A stretch of 11,219 bases of DNA from Oscillospiraceae bacterium (GTDB taxonomy: Bacteria > Bacillota > Clostridia > Oscillospirales > Oscillospiraceae), in assembly GCA_020025375.1 (NCBI GenBank), contig JAHHSF010000031.1:1-11219 (forward strand), read 5' to 3'. Below are positions 1-6,294 of this stretch, one piece after another; the first letter of the stretch is position 1; each line of letters starts with the position of its first letter. Position numbers and translations under genes: made by a program. Below the pieces are notes generated by a model. That model was not told where the DNA came from. It worked only from the letters and a program-made list of their open reading frames with translations, and did no database searches.

Positions 1-673
1 GGAGGCCCAGGAGAAGGGCTACGCCGAGGCCGACCCCTCCGCCGATGTGGATGGCAAGGACGCATGCCGGAAAATTTGTATCCTGGCCGACATCTGCTTC
101 GGCCGCCATATTTCTCCCGCCCTGGTGCCCACCGTGGGCATCACCGGGGTCAGCGATAAGGACGTGGCGGCGGCCGCCGCCTGCGGCTGTAAGGTGAAGC
201 TCCTGGGCCGGGCGGCCCGGCAGGAGGACGGCCGGGTCTGCGCCTTTGTTGAGCCACACTTCGTTCCCGACCAGGCCCCCCTGGCCAGCGTTGAGGACGT
301 GTTCAACGCCATCGCCGTCACCGGAAACGCCATCGGGGACGTGATGTTCTATGGCCGGGGGGCGGGCAAGCTCCCTACCGCCTCCGCCGTGGTGGCCGAC
401 GTGATGGATGTGGCCCGTGGCATGGACCTGAAGTTCGATCTGGGCTGGCGGCCCGGCGGGCCCGAGGTCCTGGCCCCTGTGGACGGCATGGCCGACCGCT
501 GGTGCGTCCGGGCCGGGGGGGACGCGGCGGCTCTGCTGGCCGCCCTGCCCGGGTCTGAGGCCGTGGACTTCGATGAGGCCGTCGTGGTCACCCTGCCCAT
601 GACCCGCCCCGAACTGAAAAACGCTCTCACTGGGGTGAAGGTCCTGGGGGCCTATCGTGTCCTGAACGCATAA
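1..673 (+). CDS. hom: Homoserine dehydrogenase, C-terminal part (5' end outside window)
   Basis: Homoserine dehydrogenase reduces aspartate semialdehyde to homoserine with NAD(P)H, at the branch toward threonine and methionine. The frame is open from base 2, so 223 residues are visible and the N-terminal nucleotide-binding domain lies upstream. The visible part opens with the conserved stretch GYAEADPSADVDGKDACRK. By alignment to the yeast enzyme (E208, D219, K223), E9, D20 and K24 of the fragment are the catalytic and substrate residues. The end of the catalytic domain, PTASAVVADVMDVARG, lies near residues 121-136. The remaining 80 or so residues are too short for the usual ACT domain, although the last part (from DEAVVVTLPMT to YRVL) resembles the second half of one. 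The stop is TAA at 671-673. lysC follows after 56 nt on the same strand, so the two probably share a transcript and act in consecutive parts of the aspartate pathway. The family call is firm; the C-terminal reading is inference. Confidence 0.93.
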   Translation, partial: EAQEKGYAEADPSADVDGKDACRKICILADICFGRHISPALVPTVGITGVSDKDVAAAAACGCKVKLLGRAARQEDGRVCAFVEPHFVPDQAPLASVEDVFNAIAVTGNAIGDVMFYGRGAGKLPTASAVVADVMDVARGMDLKFDLGWRPGGPEVLAPVDGMADRWCVRAGGDAAALLAALPGSEAVDFDEAVVVTLPMTRPELKNALTGVKVLGAYRVLNA

Positions 674-729
674 AATAAAGTCAGAGGAAGTAAGACATTG
701 CTCTTCCCGATCAAGGGGGTTTTTCATAG

Positions 730-1956
730 ATGGGACTCATTGTTCAGAAGTTCGGCGGAAGCTCGGTGGCCGATGCCGACAAAATTCGCAACGTAGCGAG
801 AATCATCACCGAGACGTACCGCCGGGGCCATAACGTGGTGGCTGTCCTCTCTGCCCAGGGGGACACCACCGACGACCTCATCGCCAAGGCGAAAGAGATC
901 AATCCCAAGGCCAGCCGCCGGGAGATGGATATGCTCCTCTCCACCGGGGAGCAGATCTCCTGCTCCCTCTGCGCCATGGCCATCGAGGCCATGGGTTACC
1001 CGGTGGTCTCCCTCACAGGCTGGCAGGCCGGCTTCAAGACCGACTCCAGCTACTCCTCTGCCCGCATCAAGACGGTCCAGACTGAGCGGCTCATAACCGA
1101 GCTGGATAAGCGGTGCATTGTCATCGTCACCGGCTTCCAGGGCATCAACAAGTACGACGACATCACCACTCTGGGCCGTGGCGGGTCGGATACCTCTGCA
1201 GTGGCCCTGGCCGCCATCCTCCATGCCGACCTGTGCCAGATCTACACCGATGTGGACGGCATCTACACCGCCGATCCCCGCTCCGTCACCGGTGCCCGGA
1301 AGCTGGAGGAGATCACCTATGACGAGATGCTGGAGCTGGCCTCTCTGGGTGCCCAGGTGCTCCACAACCGTTCGGTGGAGATGGCCAAGCGCTACAACGT
1401 CAATCTGGAGGTCCTCTCCAGCTTCACCGGCAAGCCCGGTACCAAAGTCAAGGAGGTCGTAAAAGTCGTGGAAAAGTCCCATGTGAGCGGAGTTGCCAAG
1501 GATAAGAACGTGGCTCGGGTGGCCGTGGTCGGTGTGGCCGACGAGCCTGGCATCGCCTTTAAGATTTTCTCTCTGCTGGCCAAGCACAGCATCAACGTGG
1601 ACCTGATTCTCCAGTCCATCGGCCGGAATAACACCAAGGATATTTCCTTCACCATCAGCCGCAAGGACATGGAGGCCACCAAGGCCCTCCTGGAGGAGCG
1701 GAAGGACTACATCCACTTCGAGCGGGTGGACGTGTCGGATGACATCGCCAAGGTCTCCATCGTGGGGGCGGGCATGATCAACAACCCCGGCGTGGCCGCC
1801 CAGATGTTCGAGGCCCTTTACAGTGCCAACATCAACATCCATATGATCTCCACCAGCGAGATCAAGGTTTCCGTTCTGGTGGACGATGACGACGCCAACC
1901 GCGCCGTCCAGGCCATCCACGACAAGTTCTACAGCGAGTTCGGCAATCGCGGCTGA
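730..1956 (+). CDS. lysC: Aspartate kinase (aspartokinase, alpha form)
   Basis: Aspartokinase phosphorylates L-aspartate with ATP, the first step toward lysine, threonine and methionine, in the cytoplasm. The 408-residue protein starts with the family signature KFGGSSVA (residues 7-14). The kinase fold runs to about residue 240 and includes the GRGGSDTSAVALA motif. Two ACT domains follow: the first begins near residue 265 (VAVVGVADEPGIAFKIFSLL), the second near residue 335 (VSIVGAGMINNPGVAAQMFE). These bind the feedback effector amino acid. The length equals that of the B. subtilis lysC alpha subunit. The start at 730 is fixed by AAGGGGG at 713-719, 10 nt upstream. It lies 56 nt after homoserine dehydrogenase, probably co-transcribed. 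An in-frame GTG at 1468 behind its own Shine-Dalgarno sequence may make a separate beta subunit (see that entry). Which effector, lysine or threonine, inhibits it cannot be read from the sequence. Confidence 0.96.
   Translation: MGLIVQKFGGSSVADADKIRNVARIITETYRRGHNVVAVLSAQGDTTDDLIAKAKEINPKASRREMDMLLSTGEQISCSLCAMAIEAMGYPVVSLTGWQAGFKTDSSYSSARIKTVQTERLITELDKRCIVIVTGFQGINKYDDITTLGRGGSDTSAVALAAILHADLCQIYTDVDGIYTADPRSVTGARKLEEITYDEMLELASLGAQVLHNRSVEMAKRYNVNLEVLSSFTGKPGTKVKEVVKVVEKSHVSGVAKDKNVARVAVVGVADEPGIAFKIFSLLAKHSINVDLILQSIGRNNTKDISFTISRKDMEATKALLEERKDYIHFERVDVSDDIAKVSIVGAGMINNPGVAAQMFEALYSANINIHMISTSEIKVSVLVDDDDANRAVQAIHDKFYSEFGNRG
1450..1470 (+). promoter_or_regulatory. Candidate internal ribosome binding site and GTG start for an aspartokinase beta subunit
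   Basis: AAGGAGG at 1450-1456 lies inside lysC, 11 nt before an in-frame GTG at 1468-1470 (codon 247). Initiation there would give a 162-residue protein consisting only of the two ACT domains. In B. subtilis lysC the beta subunit starts at codon 246 of the same-sized alpha protein and has about the same length. The motif is visible; that it is used is inference, because the SD-like bases also encode ordinary Lys-Glu-Val codons. Confidence 0.5.
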
Positions 1957-1962
1957 AGCAGG

Positions 1963-1996
1963 ACAGCGCCGGGGCGAAAGCCTCGGCGCTGTTTCA
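1963..1996 (+). terminator. Hairpin after lysC, GAAA tetraloop, weak T tract
   Basis: Bases 1963-1975 (ACAGCGCCGGGGC) pair with 1980-1992 in a 13-bp stem with a single G-T pair, closed by a GAAA tetraloop at 1976-1979. It begins 7 nt after the lysC stop. Only a short T run (1992-1994) follows, so termination is probably partial. It may equally be a stabilising 3' end or processing element before gluQ. Confidence 0.6.
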
Positions 1997-2029
1997 CTGT
2001 CATCCCATTTGCGGAGGATACGAAAAGGT

Positions 2030-2037
2030 AGGAGGAA
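2030..2037 (+). promoter_or_regulatory. Ribosome binding site that sets the gluQ start
   Basis: AGGAGGAA at 2030-2037 places its core 9 nt before the ATG at 2045. The nearer ATG at 2038 is only 2 nt from the core and opens a different frame with no recognisable protein. The longer open frame reaching back to 1886 runs through lysC and the hairpin and lacks any such site. Confidence 0.8.
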
Positions 2038-2044
2038 ATGCGCT

Positions 2045-2977
2045 ATGGTAAAAGGCCGCTTCGCCCCCTCCCCCAGCGGGAGGATGCACCTGGGCAACCT
2101 GTGTTCCGGCCTGCTGGCCTGGCTCTCTGTCCGCAGCCAGGGGGGGACCATGCTCCTTCGCATGGAGGACCTGGACCCCGACCGCTGCAAAGAAGAGTAT
2201 GCTGTCCAGGTGGCCCGGGACCTGGAATGGCTGGGTCTGGACTGGGACGAGGGGTATGGGGCCGGAGGCCCCAACGGCCCCTACCGCCAGAGCGAGCGGA
2301 GCGATATTTACGCCGCCGCCTTTGAAACGCTGAGGGGGGCGGGGCTGGTCTACCCCTGCTACTGCACCCGGGCCGAGCGGCTGGCCGTCTCCGCCCCTCA
2401 TCCGGGAGAGGGAGAGGCAGTGTATGGCGGCCTCTGCCGTCGCCGTGCCCCGGAGGAGCTGGCCGAGCTGGCCGCCACCCGCCGGCCTGCCTGGCGGGTG
2501 GCGGTCTCCGACCGGGAGATCTCCTTTGTGGACGGCCTCCAGGGCCCGGTCCGGGAAAATTTGGTCCAGGACTGTGGGGACTTCATCATACGCCGCTCCG
2601 ACGGGGTCTACGCTTACCAGCTGGCCGTCACGGTGGACGACGGCCTCATGGGGGTCACTGAGGTAGTCCGGGGCCGGGACCTGCTCGCCTCCACGCCCCG
2701 CCAGCTTTGGCTGTTGGAGGAGCTGGGCCTCTCTGCCCCTGCCTACACCCACGTCCCCCTCCTTCTGTCCTCCGACGGACGCCGCCTCTCCAAGCGGGAC
2801 GGGGACCTGGACCTGTCCGTCCTGCGGGAGAAAAAAAGCAATCGGGAGTTGACTGGCTTTTTGGCCTGCTTGTGCGGCCTCCTCCCATCACCGGAGCCTC
2901 TTTCTCCAACGGAACTCATCCCTCTGTTTTCATGGCAAAAAGTCAAACGAGAGAGTCTTTTTGTGACAAGCTGTTGA
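2045..2977 (+). CDS. gluQ: Glutamyl-Q tRNA(Asp) synthetase
   Basis: GluQRS is a truncated paralogue of glutamyl-tRNA synthetase. It activates glutamate and attaches it to the queuosine base at position 34 of tRNA(Asp) instead of charging a tRNA 3' end. The 310-residue protein contains only the catalytic Rossmann domain and has no anticodon-binding domain, matching the family's usual 300 or so residues. Visible motifs are the HIGH-like HLGN (15-18), RMEDLDPDR (39-47), zinc ligands C105, C107, Y127 and C131 in the C-x-C...Y-x3-C pattern of E. coli YadB, and the KMSKS-like RRLSKRD (246-252). The start at 2045 is chosen from its ribosome binding site. The last 50 or so codons are visibly AT-richer than the rest, and the extreme C-terminus (LFVTSC) is not a pattern I recognise. 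A seven-A run at 2831-2837 does not break the frame. The discriminating alternative, a full GltX, is excluded by length. Confidence 0.93.
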   Translation: MVKGRFAPSPSGRMHLGNLCSGLLAWLSVRSQGGTMLLRMEDLDPDRCKEEYAVQVARDLEWLGLDWDEGYGAGGPNGPYRQSERSDIYAAAFETLRGAGLVYPCYCTRAERLAVSAPHPGEGEAVYGGLCRRRAPEELAELAATRRPAWRVAVSDREISFVDGLQGPVRENLVQDCGDFIIRRSDGVYAYQLAVTVDDGLMGVTEVVRGRDLLASTPRQLWLLEELGLSAPAYTHVPLLLSSDGRRLSKRDGDLDLSVLREKKSNRELTGFLACLCGLLPSPEPLSPTELIPLFSWQKVKRESLFVTSC

Positions 2978-3069
2978 CGGAAGGGAGAGAAACTGCATAA
3001 AAACGCACAAAGGAATACCGACTCGTTTGTTAAAAATAGCTTGCATCTTTTTTCAGGTTGTGTTATTGT
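2974..3069 (+). promoter_or_regulatory. Candidate promoter region upstream of the antiporter
   Basis: The 159 nt between gluQ and the antiporter are clearly AT-richer than the genes. Two sigma-A-like matches can be seen: TTGACG (2974-2979, overlapping the gluQ stop) with CATAAA (2996-3001) at 16-nt spacing, and TTGCAT (3041-3046) with TATTGT (3064-3069) at 17-nt spacing. Both are imperfect. No convincing terminator for gluQ and no recognisable riboswitch was seen in the stretch. Confidence 0.35.
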
Positions 3070-3136
3070 AAGAAACGGAGAGAGAGAAAAATACCAGCGC
3101 CCTGTGAGCGCACCGCAGAAATATGGGAGGTAGAGT

Positions 3137-4801
3137 ATGCAACAGTCAAGAAAAAGACACGGTATTTTGCTCTTAGCGTTTTTGGTATCCCTGTCTGTCC
3201 TGGTCATTTCCGCCTGTGCGGAAGGTGATGCCGAGGTCAGCCGCTTTTTCGGCACCTGGGTGTCCCTGGTTCCCCCCATCGTAGCCATCGCTTTGGCCCT
3301 GATCACCAAGGAAGTGTATTCGTCCCTGTTCATCGGCATTATCGTCGGCTTCTTCCTGCAGGCCAACCTTAATCCCGTGGCCACCTTTGAGCACTTCATC
3401 AACGAGCTGGGCGGCAACATCGGCGGCAACGCCGGTATCCTTATCTTCCTGGTCATCCTGGGCACCATGGTGGCTCTGATGATTCGGGCCGGTGGCTCCA
3501 AGGCTTACGGCGACTGGGCCGTTGCCCACATCAAGACCAAGTCCGGCGCTCTGTGGTCCACCTTTATCCTGGCCATCGTGCTGGGCGTGGACGACTACTT
3601 CAACAACCTGACCACCGGCAACGTGATGCGTCCCGTCACCGACGGCCACAAGATTTCCCGCGCCAAGCTGTCCTATATGTGCGACGCCACCGCCGCTCCT
3701 GTTTGTATCATGATGCCCGTTTCCTCCTGGGCTGCCGCCGTTACCGGCGTCATCAACAATGAGGAGCTGGGCTTCCAGATTTTCCTGCGCGCCATCCCCT
3801 ATAACTATTACGCCATCCTCACCATGGTCTTCATCATCATGATGACCGCCCTGAACATCGACTACGGTCCCATGAAGAAGCATGAGGACAACGCTGCCAA
3901 CGGCGACCTCTACACCACCCCCGAGCGTCCCTTCGAAGGCAGCGAGGCCATGAAGTTCAACCCCAACGGCAAGGTGGCCGACCTCATCATCCCCGTCATC
4001 ATTCTCATCGTGGGCTGCGTGGGCGGCCTGGTGTATGCCGGCTACCAGAGCGGCGGCGTGGGCCTGCTGGGCATGTTCGCCAACACCGATGCCTTCTTCG
4101 GCCTGCCCTTCGGTGCCGGCGTGGCTCTTATCGTCAACTTCATCTATTTTATCATCCGTCGTTCCATGAAGTTCACCGAGCTGATGGATTGTCTGGCTGA
4201 TGGCTTCAAGCAGATGGTCCCCGCCATCCTCATCCTCTGCTTCGCTTGGACCATCGGCGGTGTGACCCGCTACGGCCTGGGTGCTCCTGACTTCGTGGCC
4301 GGCCTTGTTAAGTCCATGGGCCCTGCCCTGCACAACATGCTCCCCGCCGTGGTCTTCCTCATCGCCTGCGGCCTGGGCTTCGCTACCGGTACCTCTTGGG
4401 GCACCTTTGGCATCCTGCTCCCCATCGTGCTGGAGATCTTCACCCCCGGCGGCTTCGACAACCTGACCCTTGAGGCGCTGAATAACGTGCCCATCCTGCT
4501 GGTCGGCATCGGTGCCACCCTGGGCGGCGCTGTCTGCGGCGACCACTGCTCCCCCATCTCCGATACCACCATCATGGCGTCCTCCGGCGCTCAGTGCTAC
4601 CACCTCAACCACGTGGCCACTCAGCTCCCCTACGCCCTGACCGTGGCCGCTATCGCTTTCGTAAACTATATCATCACTGGTCTGATTTGCAACGTCGTGC
4701 CTCAGATCGTGTGTCTGGCCATCGCCATCGCCAGCACCGTGGTTGTGATGCTGGTGATCGGCAAGATCAACCACTCCATGCGTACCCACTCTATCCGCTG
4801 A
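3137..4801 (+). CDS. Na+/H+ antiporter, NhaC family
   Basis: This is a polytopic membrane protein that probably exchanges Na+ for H+ for pH and sodium homeostasis, although some relatives of the family carry organic substrates. The 554 residues hold roughly eleven or more hydrophobic segments, for example 45-73, 98-117, 138-152, 223-240, 281-302, 325-340, 358-376, 402-432, 452-466, 498-518 and 523-543. The hallmark motif GDHCSPISDTT (468-478) is followed by the conserved HLNHVATQLPYAL (489-501). Polar residues inside segments, such as GVDDYFNNLTTGNVMRP (150-166), fit ion binding. The N-terminus (R5, K6, R7, then a hydrophobic run ending I-S-A-C27) looks like a signal peptide with a lipobox. 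The start at 3137 follows GGGAGG at 3125-3130. Strongly GC-ending codons suggest good expression. The gene stands alone, with a promoter-like AT-rich leader and terminators behind it. Family is certain, substrate is inferred. Confidence 0.9.
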   Translation: MQQSRKRHGILLLAFLVSLSVLVISACAEGDAEVSRFFGTWVSLVPPIVAIALALITKEVYSSLFIGIIVGFFLQANLNPVATFEHFINELGGNIGGNAGILIFLVILGTMVALMIRAGGSKAYGDWAVAHIKTKSGALWSTFILAIVLGVDDYFNNLTTGNVMRPVTDGHKISRAKLSYMCDATAAPVCIMMPVSSWAAAVTGVINNEELGFQIFLRAIPYNYYAILTMVFIIMMTALNIDYGPMKKHEDNAANGDLYTTPERPFEGSEAMKFNPNGKVADLIIPVIILIVGCVGGLVYAGYQSGGVGLLGMFANTDAFFGLPFGAGVALIVNFIYFIIRRSMKFTELMDCLADGFKQMVPAILILCFAWTIGGVTRYGLGAPDFVAGLVKSMGPALHNMLPAVVFLIACGLGFATGTSWGTFGILLPIVLEIFTPGGFDNLTLEALNNVPILLVGIGATLGGAVCGDHCSPISDTTIMASSGAQCYHLNHVATQLPYALTVAAIAFVNYIITGLICNVVPQIVCLAIAIASTVVVMLVIGKINHSMRTHSIR

Positions 4802-4847
4802 TTGGATGAGCGGCGAGACGTTCTCCCCTGCAAGAGATACATAGAAT

Positions 4848-4893
4848 AAAAATCACCGCCGCCCTTGGAGAGATGGGCGGCGGTGATTTTTTT
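4848..4893. terminator. Strong intrinsic terminator after the antiporter, usable from both sides
   Basis: Bases 4848-4864 (AAAAATCACCGCCGCCC) pair perfectly with 4875-4891 in a 17-bp stem with a 10-nt loop. A T run (4887-4893) follows on the plus strand, and the A run at 4848-4852 gives a T run on the minus strand. It sits between convergent genes and can stop transcription from both. Confidence 0.93.
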
Positions 4894-4931
4894 AGAAGTA
4901 CGAAGCTCAGTTGCACTGGGGAGCAACGATG

Positions 4932-4965
4932 AAACAGCGACGCCCGCTGGGCGTCGCTGTTTTTG
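4932..4965. terminator. Second hairpin in the convergent spacer
   Basis: Bases 4932-4945 pair with 4949-4962 in a perfect 14-bp stem with a GCT loop. The plus strand continues with a T run (4960-4964). On the minus strand, where it lies 7 nt after the stop of the 440-residue gene, the T run is only three long. It probably backs up the terminator at 4848-4893 for leftward transcripts. Confidence 0.8.
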
Positions 4966-4971
4966 TGCCAC

Positions 4972-6294
4972 TTATACCGGCACGCCCTCGGCGGGGACCT
5001 TGCTGTCCTCTGCCTTCTTTTGGGCCTCCTGCTTGGCCAGCGCCTTGGCATTGGCCAGCATGAGCTTTATGCGGTTTTCCTGGTTGATCTTGGTTGCGCC
5101 AGGGTCATAGTCGATGGCCACGATGTTGGAATAGGGGTAGTCGTCCTTCAGTTTGCGGATCATGCCCTTGCCCACAATGTGGTTGGGCAGACAGCCAAAG
5201 GGCTGGGTACAGACGATATTTGGGGTGCCGGAGTGGATAAGCTCCAGCATCTCTGCGGTGAGGAGCCAGCCCTCTCCCATCTTGTTGCCCTCCCCCAAAT
5301 AGCCCTTGATAAGGTGATGGAGGTCGTCAAAGGTGCCGGGGGCCCGGAAGCGGCCCGACTTATTCAGGGCATCGATGAGGGCCTTTTGACATTTCTTCAT
5401 AAAGGCCATGGCGATGCGGACCACCTTCTGCTTGATCCACTTGCCGCCGTACAGGTCCACGTCCACGTCCCGGTTGTAGAACTTGAAGATGATAAAGTCG
5501 ATGAGGCCGGGGACCACCGGCTCCGCCCCCTCGGAAAGGAGAAACTTCTCCAGACTGTTGTTTCCCAGGGGGGAGAACTTGACGTAGATCTCGCCCACCA
5601 CGCCCACTCGGACCTTTTTCTCCCCGGTGACCGGGATGGCGGCGAACTGGTCGATGATGCGGTCGAAGTTTTTCACCATGCTCGTGTAACGCATGCCCTT
5701 GCCTTCGCCCATCTCGGCCAGCAGCCAATCCATGCAGGCCTCCACCGCCTTGTCGGTGGCGCCGGGCTCCACCTCGTAAGGGCGGACCTGGTTGGATACG
5801 TTCATAATGAGGTCGCCGTACATCATGGCAAAGACCGCCTTCACAATGATGGGCAGGGTGAGTTTAAAGCCGGGATTGCTCTCCAGACCGGAGAGGTTCA
5901 CCGAGATGACCGGAATGTAAGCCATGTCGGCCTTCACCAGAGCCTTCCGGAGAAGGTGAATGTAGTTGGAGGCCCGGCAACCGCCGCCGGTCTGGGTAAT
6001 GATGAGGGCCACCTTGTGGGGGTCGTACTTGCCGCTCTTCACCGCGTCGATGAGCTGGCCGATGACCAGCAACGCAGGGTAGCAGGTGTCGTTGTGGACG
6101 TACTTGAGGCCCTCGTCTACGATACCCCGGTGGAACGTATTGAGCATATCCACCTTGTACCCGGCGGAGCGAAAAATTCGCACCACCATGGCAAAGTGGA
6201 TGGGGAGCATCTGAGGGACCAGGAGGGTGTACTCCTCTTTCATCTCCTTGGTAAAGAGAAGCCGCCCATTGGAATCATATACCAATTCAGCCAT
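4972..6294 (-). CDS. 2-hydroxyacyl-CoA dehydratase-like protein, partner of the double activase
   Basis: This 440-residue cytoplasmic protein corresponds to the C-terminal third of the large (about 1,400 residues) activase-related proteins found in anaerobes, and resembles the D-component fold of 2-hydroxyglutaryl-CoA dehydratase. The substrate is unknown. Six cysteines are present: C71 in HNDTCYPA, C106 in TQTGGGCRASN, C187, C302, and C362/C368 in CTQPFGCLPNH. Those in conserved motifs (C71, C106, C362, C368) are the best candidates for iron-sulfur ligands. The N-terminus (KEMKEEYTLLVPQMLPIHF, 17-35) matches the point where the fused relatives continue from the activase part. The last 25 residues are a charged, low-complexity tail. 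The start ATG at 6294 shares one base with the stop of the upstream gene (TGATG) and has AGGAGGT 7 nt ahead, so the pair is translationally coupled and probably forms a complex. The stop is TAA. Family membership is good; any precise reaction would be a guess. Confidence 0.82.
   Translation of the reverse strand: MAELVYDSNGRLLFTKEMKEEYTLLVPQMLPIHFAMVVRIFRSAGYKVDMLNTFHRGIVDEGLKYVHNDTCYPALLVIGQLIDAVKSGKYDPHKVALIITQTGGGCRASNYIHLLRKALVKADMAYIPVISVNLSGLESNPGFKLTLPIIVKAVFAMMYGDLIMNVSNQVRPYEVEPGATDKAVEACMDWLLAEMGEGKGMRYTSMVKNFDRIIDQFAAIPVTGEKKVRVGVVGEIYVKFSPLGNNSLEKFLLSEGAEPVVPGLIDFIIFKFYNRDVDVDLYGGKWIKQKVVRIAMAFMKKCQKALIDALNKSGRFRAPGTFDDLHHLIKGYLGEGNKMGEGWLLTAEMLELIHSGTPNIVCTQPFGCLPNHIVGKGMIRKLKDDYPYSNIVAIDYDPGATKINQENRIKLMLANAKALAKQEAQKKAEDSKVPAEGVPV

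Noticed and set aside
683..710. Small inverted repeat GGAAG/CTTCC between hom and lysC
   Set aside because: It has only five pairs with a long loop and no T run behind it. It is too weak to call a terminator or attenuator.
1886..2044. Upstream extension of gluQ to 1886
   Set aside because: The extension overlaps lysC and the hairpin, encodes no conserved sequence, and the strong AGGAGG favours the start at 2045, where the conserved VKGRFAPSPSG begins.
724..2274. 516-codon frame antisense to lysC and gluQ
   Set aside because: It spans two unrelated real genes and the hairpin between them, so it is a by-product of GC-rich codon use.
2831..2837. Run of seven A in gluQ as a possible frameshift
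   Set aside because: The frame on both sides matches the expected C-terminal pattern of the family (GFLACLCGLL...ELIPLFSWQKV), so no shift is needed.
3094..3120. GCGC...GCGC hairpin in the antiporter leader
   Set aside because: It has only four or so pairs and no conserved riboswitch features that I can recognise.
3173..4789. 538-codon frame antisense to the antiporter
   Set aside because: The plus strand shows hallmark NhaC motifs and a good ribosome site. The antisense product is a low-complexity Gly/His/Asp sequence.
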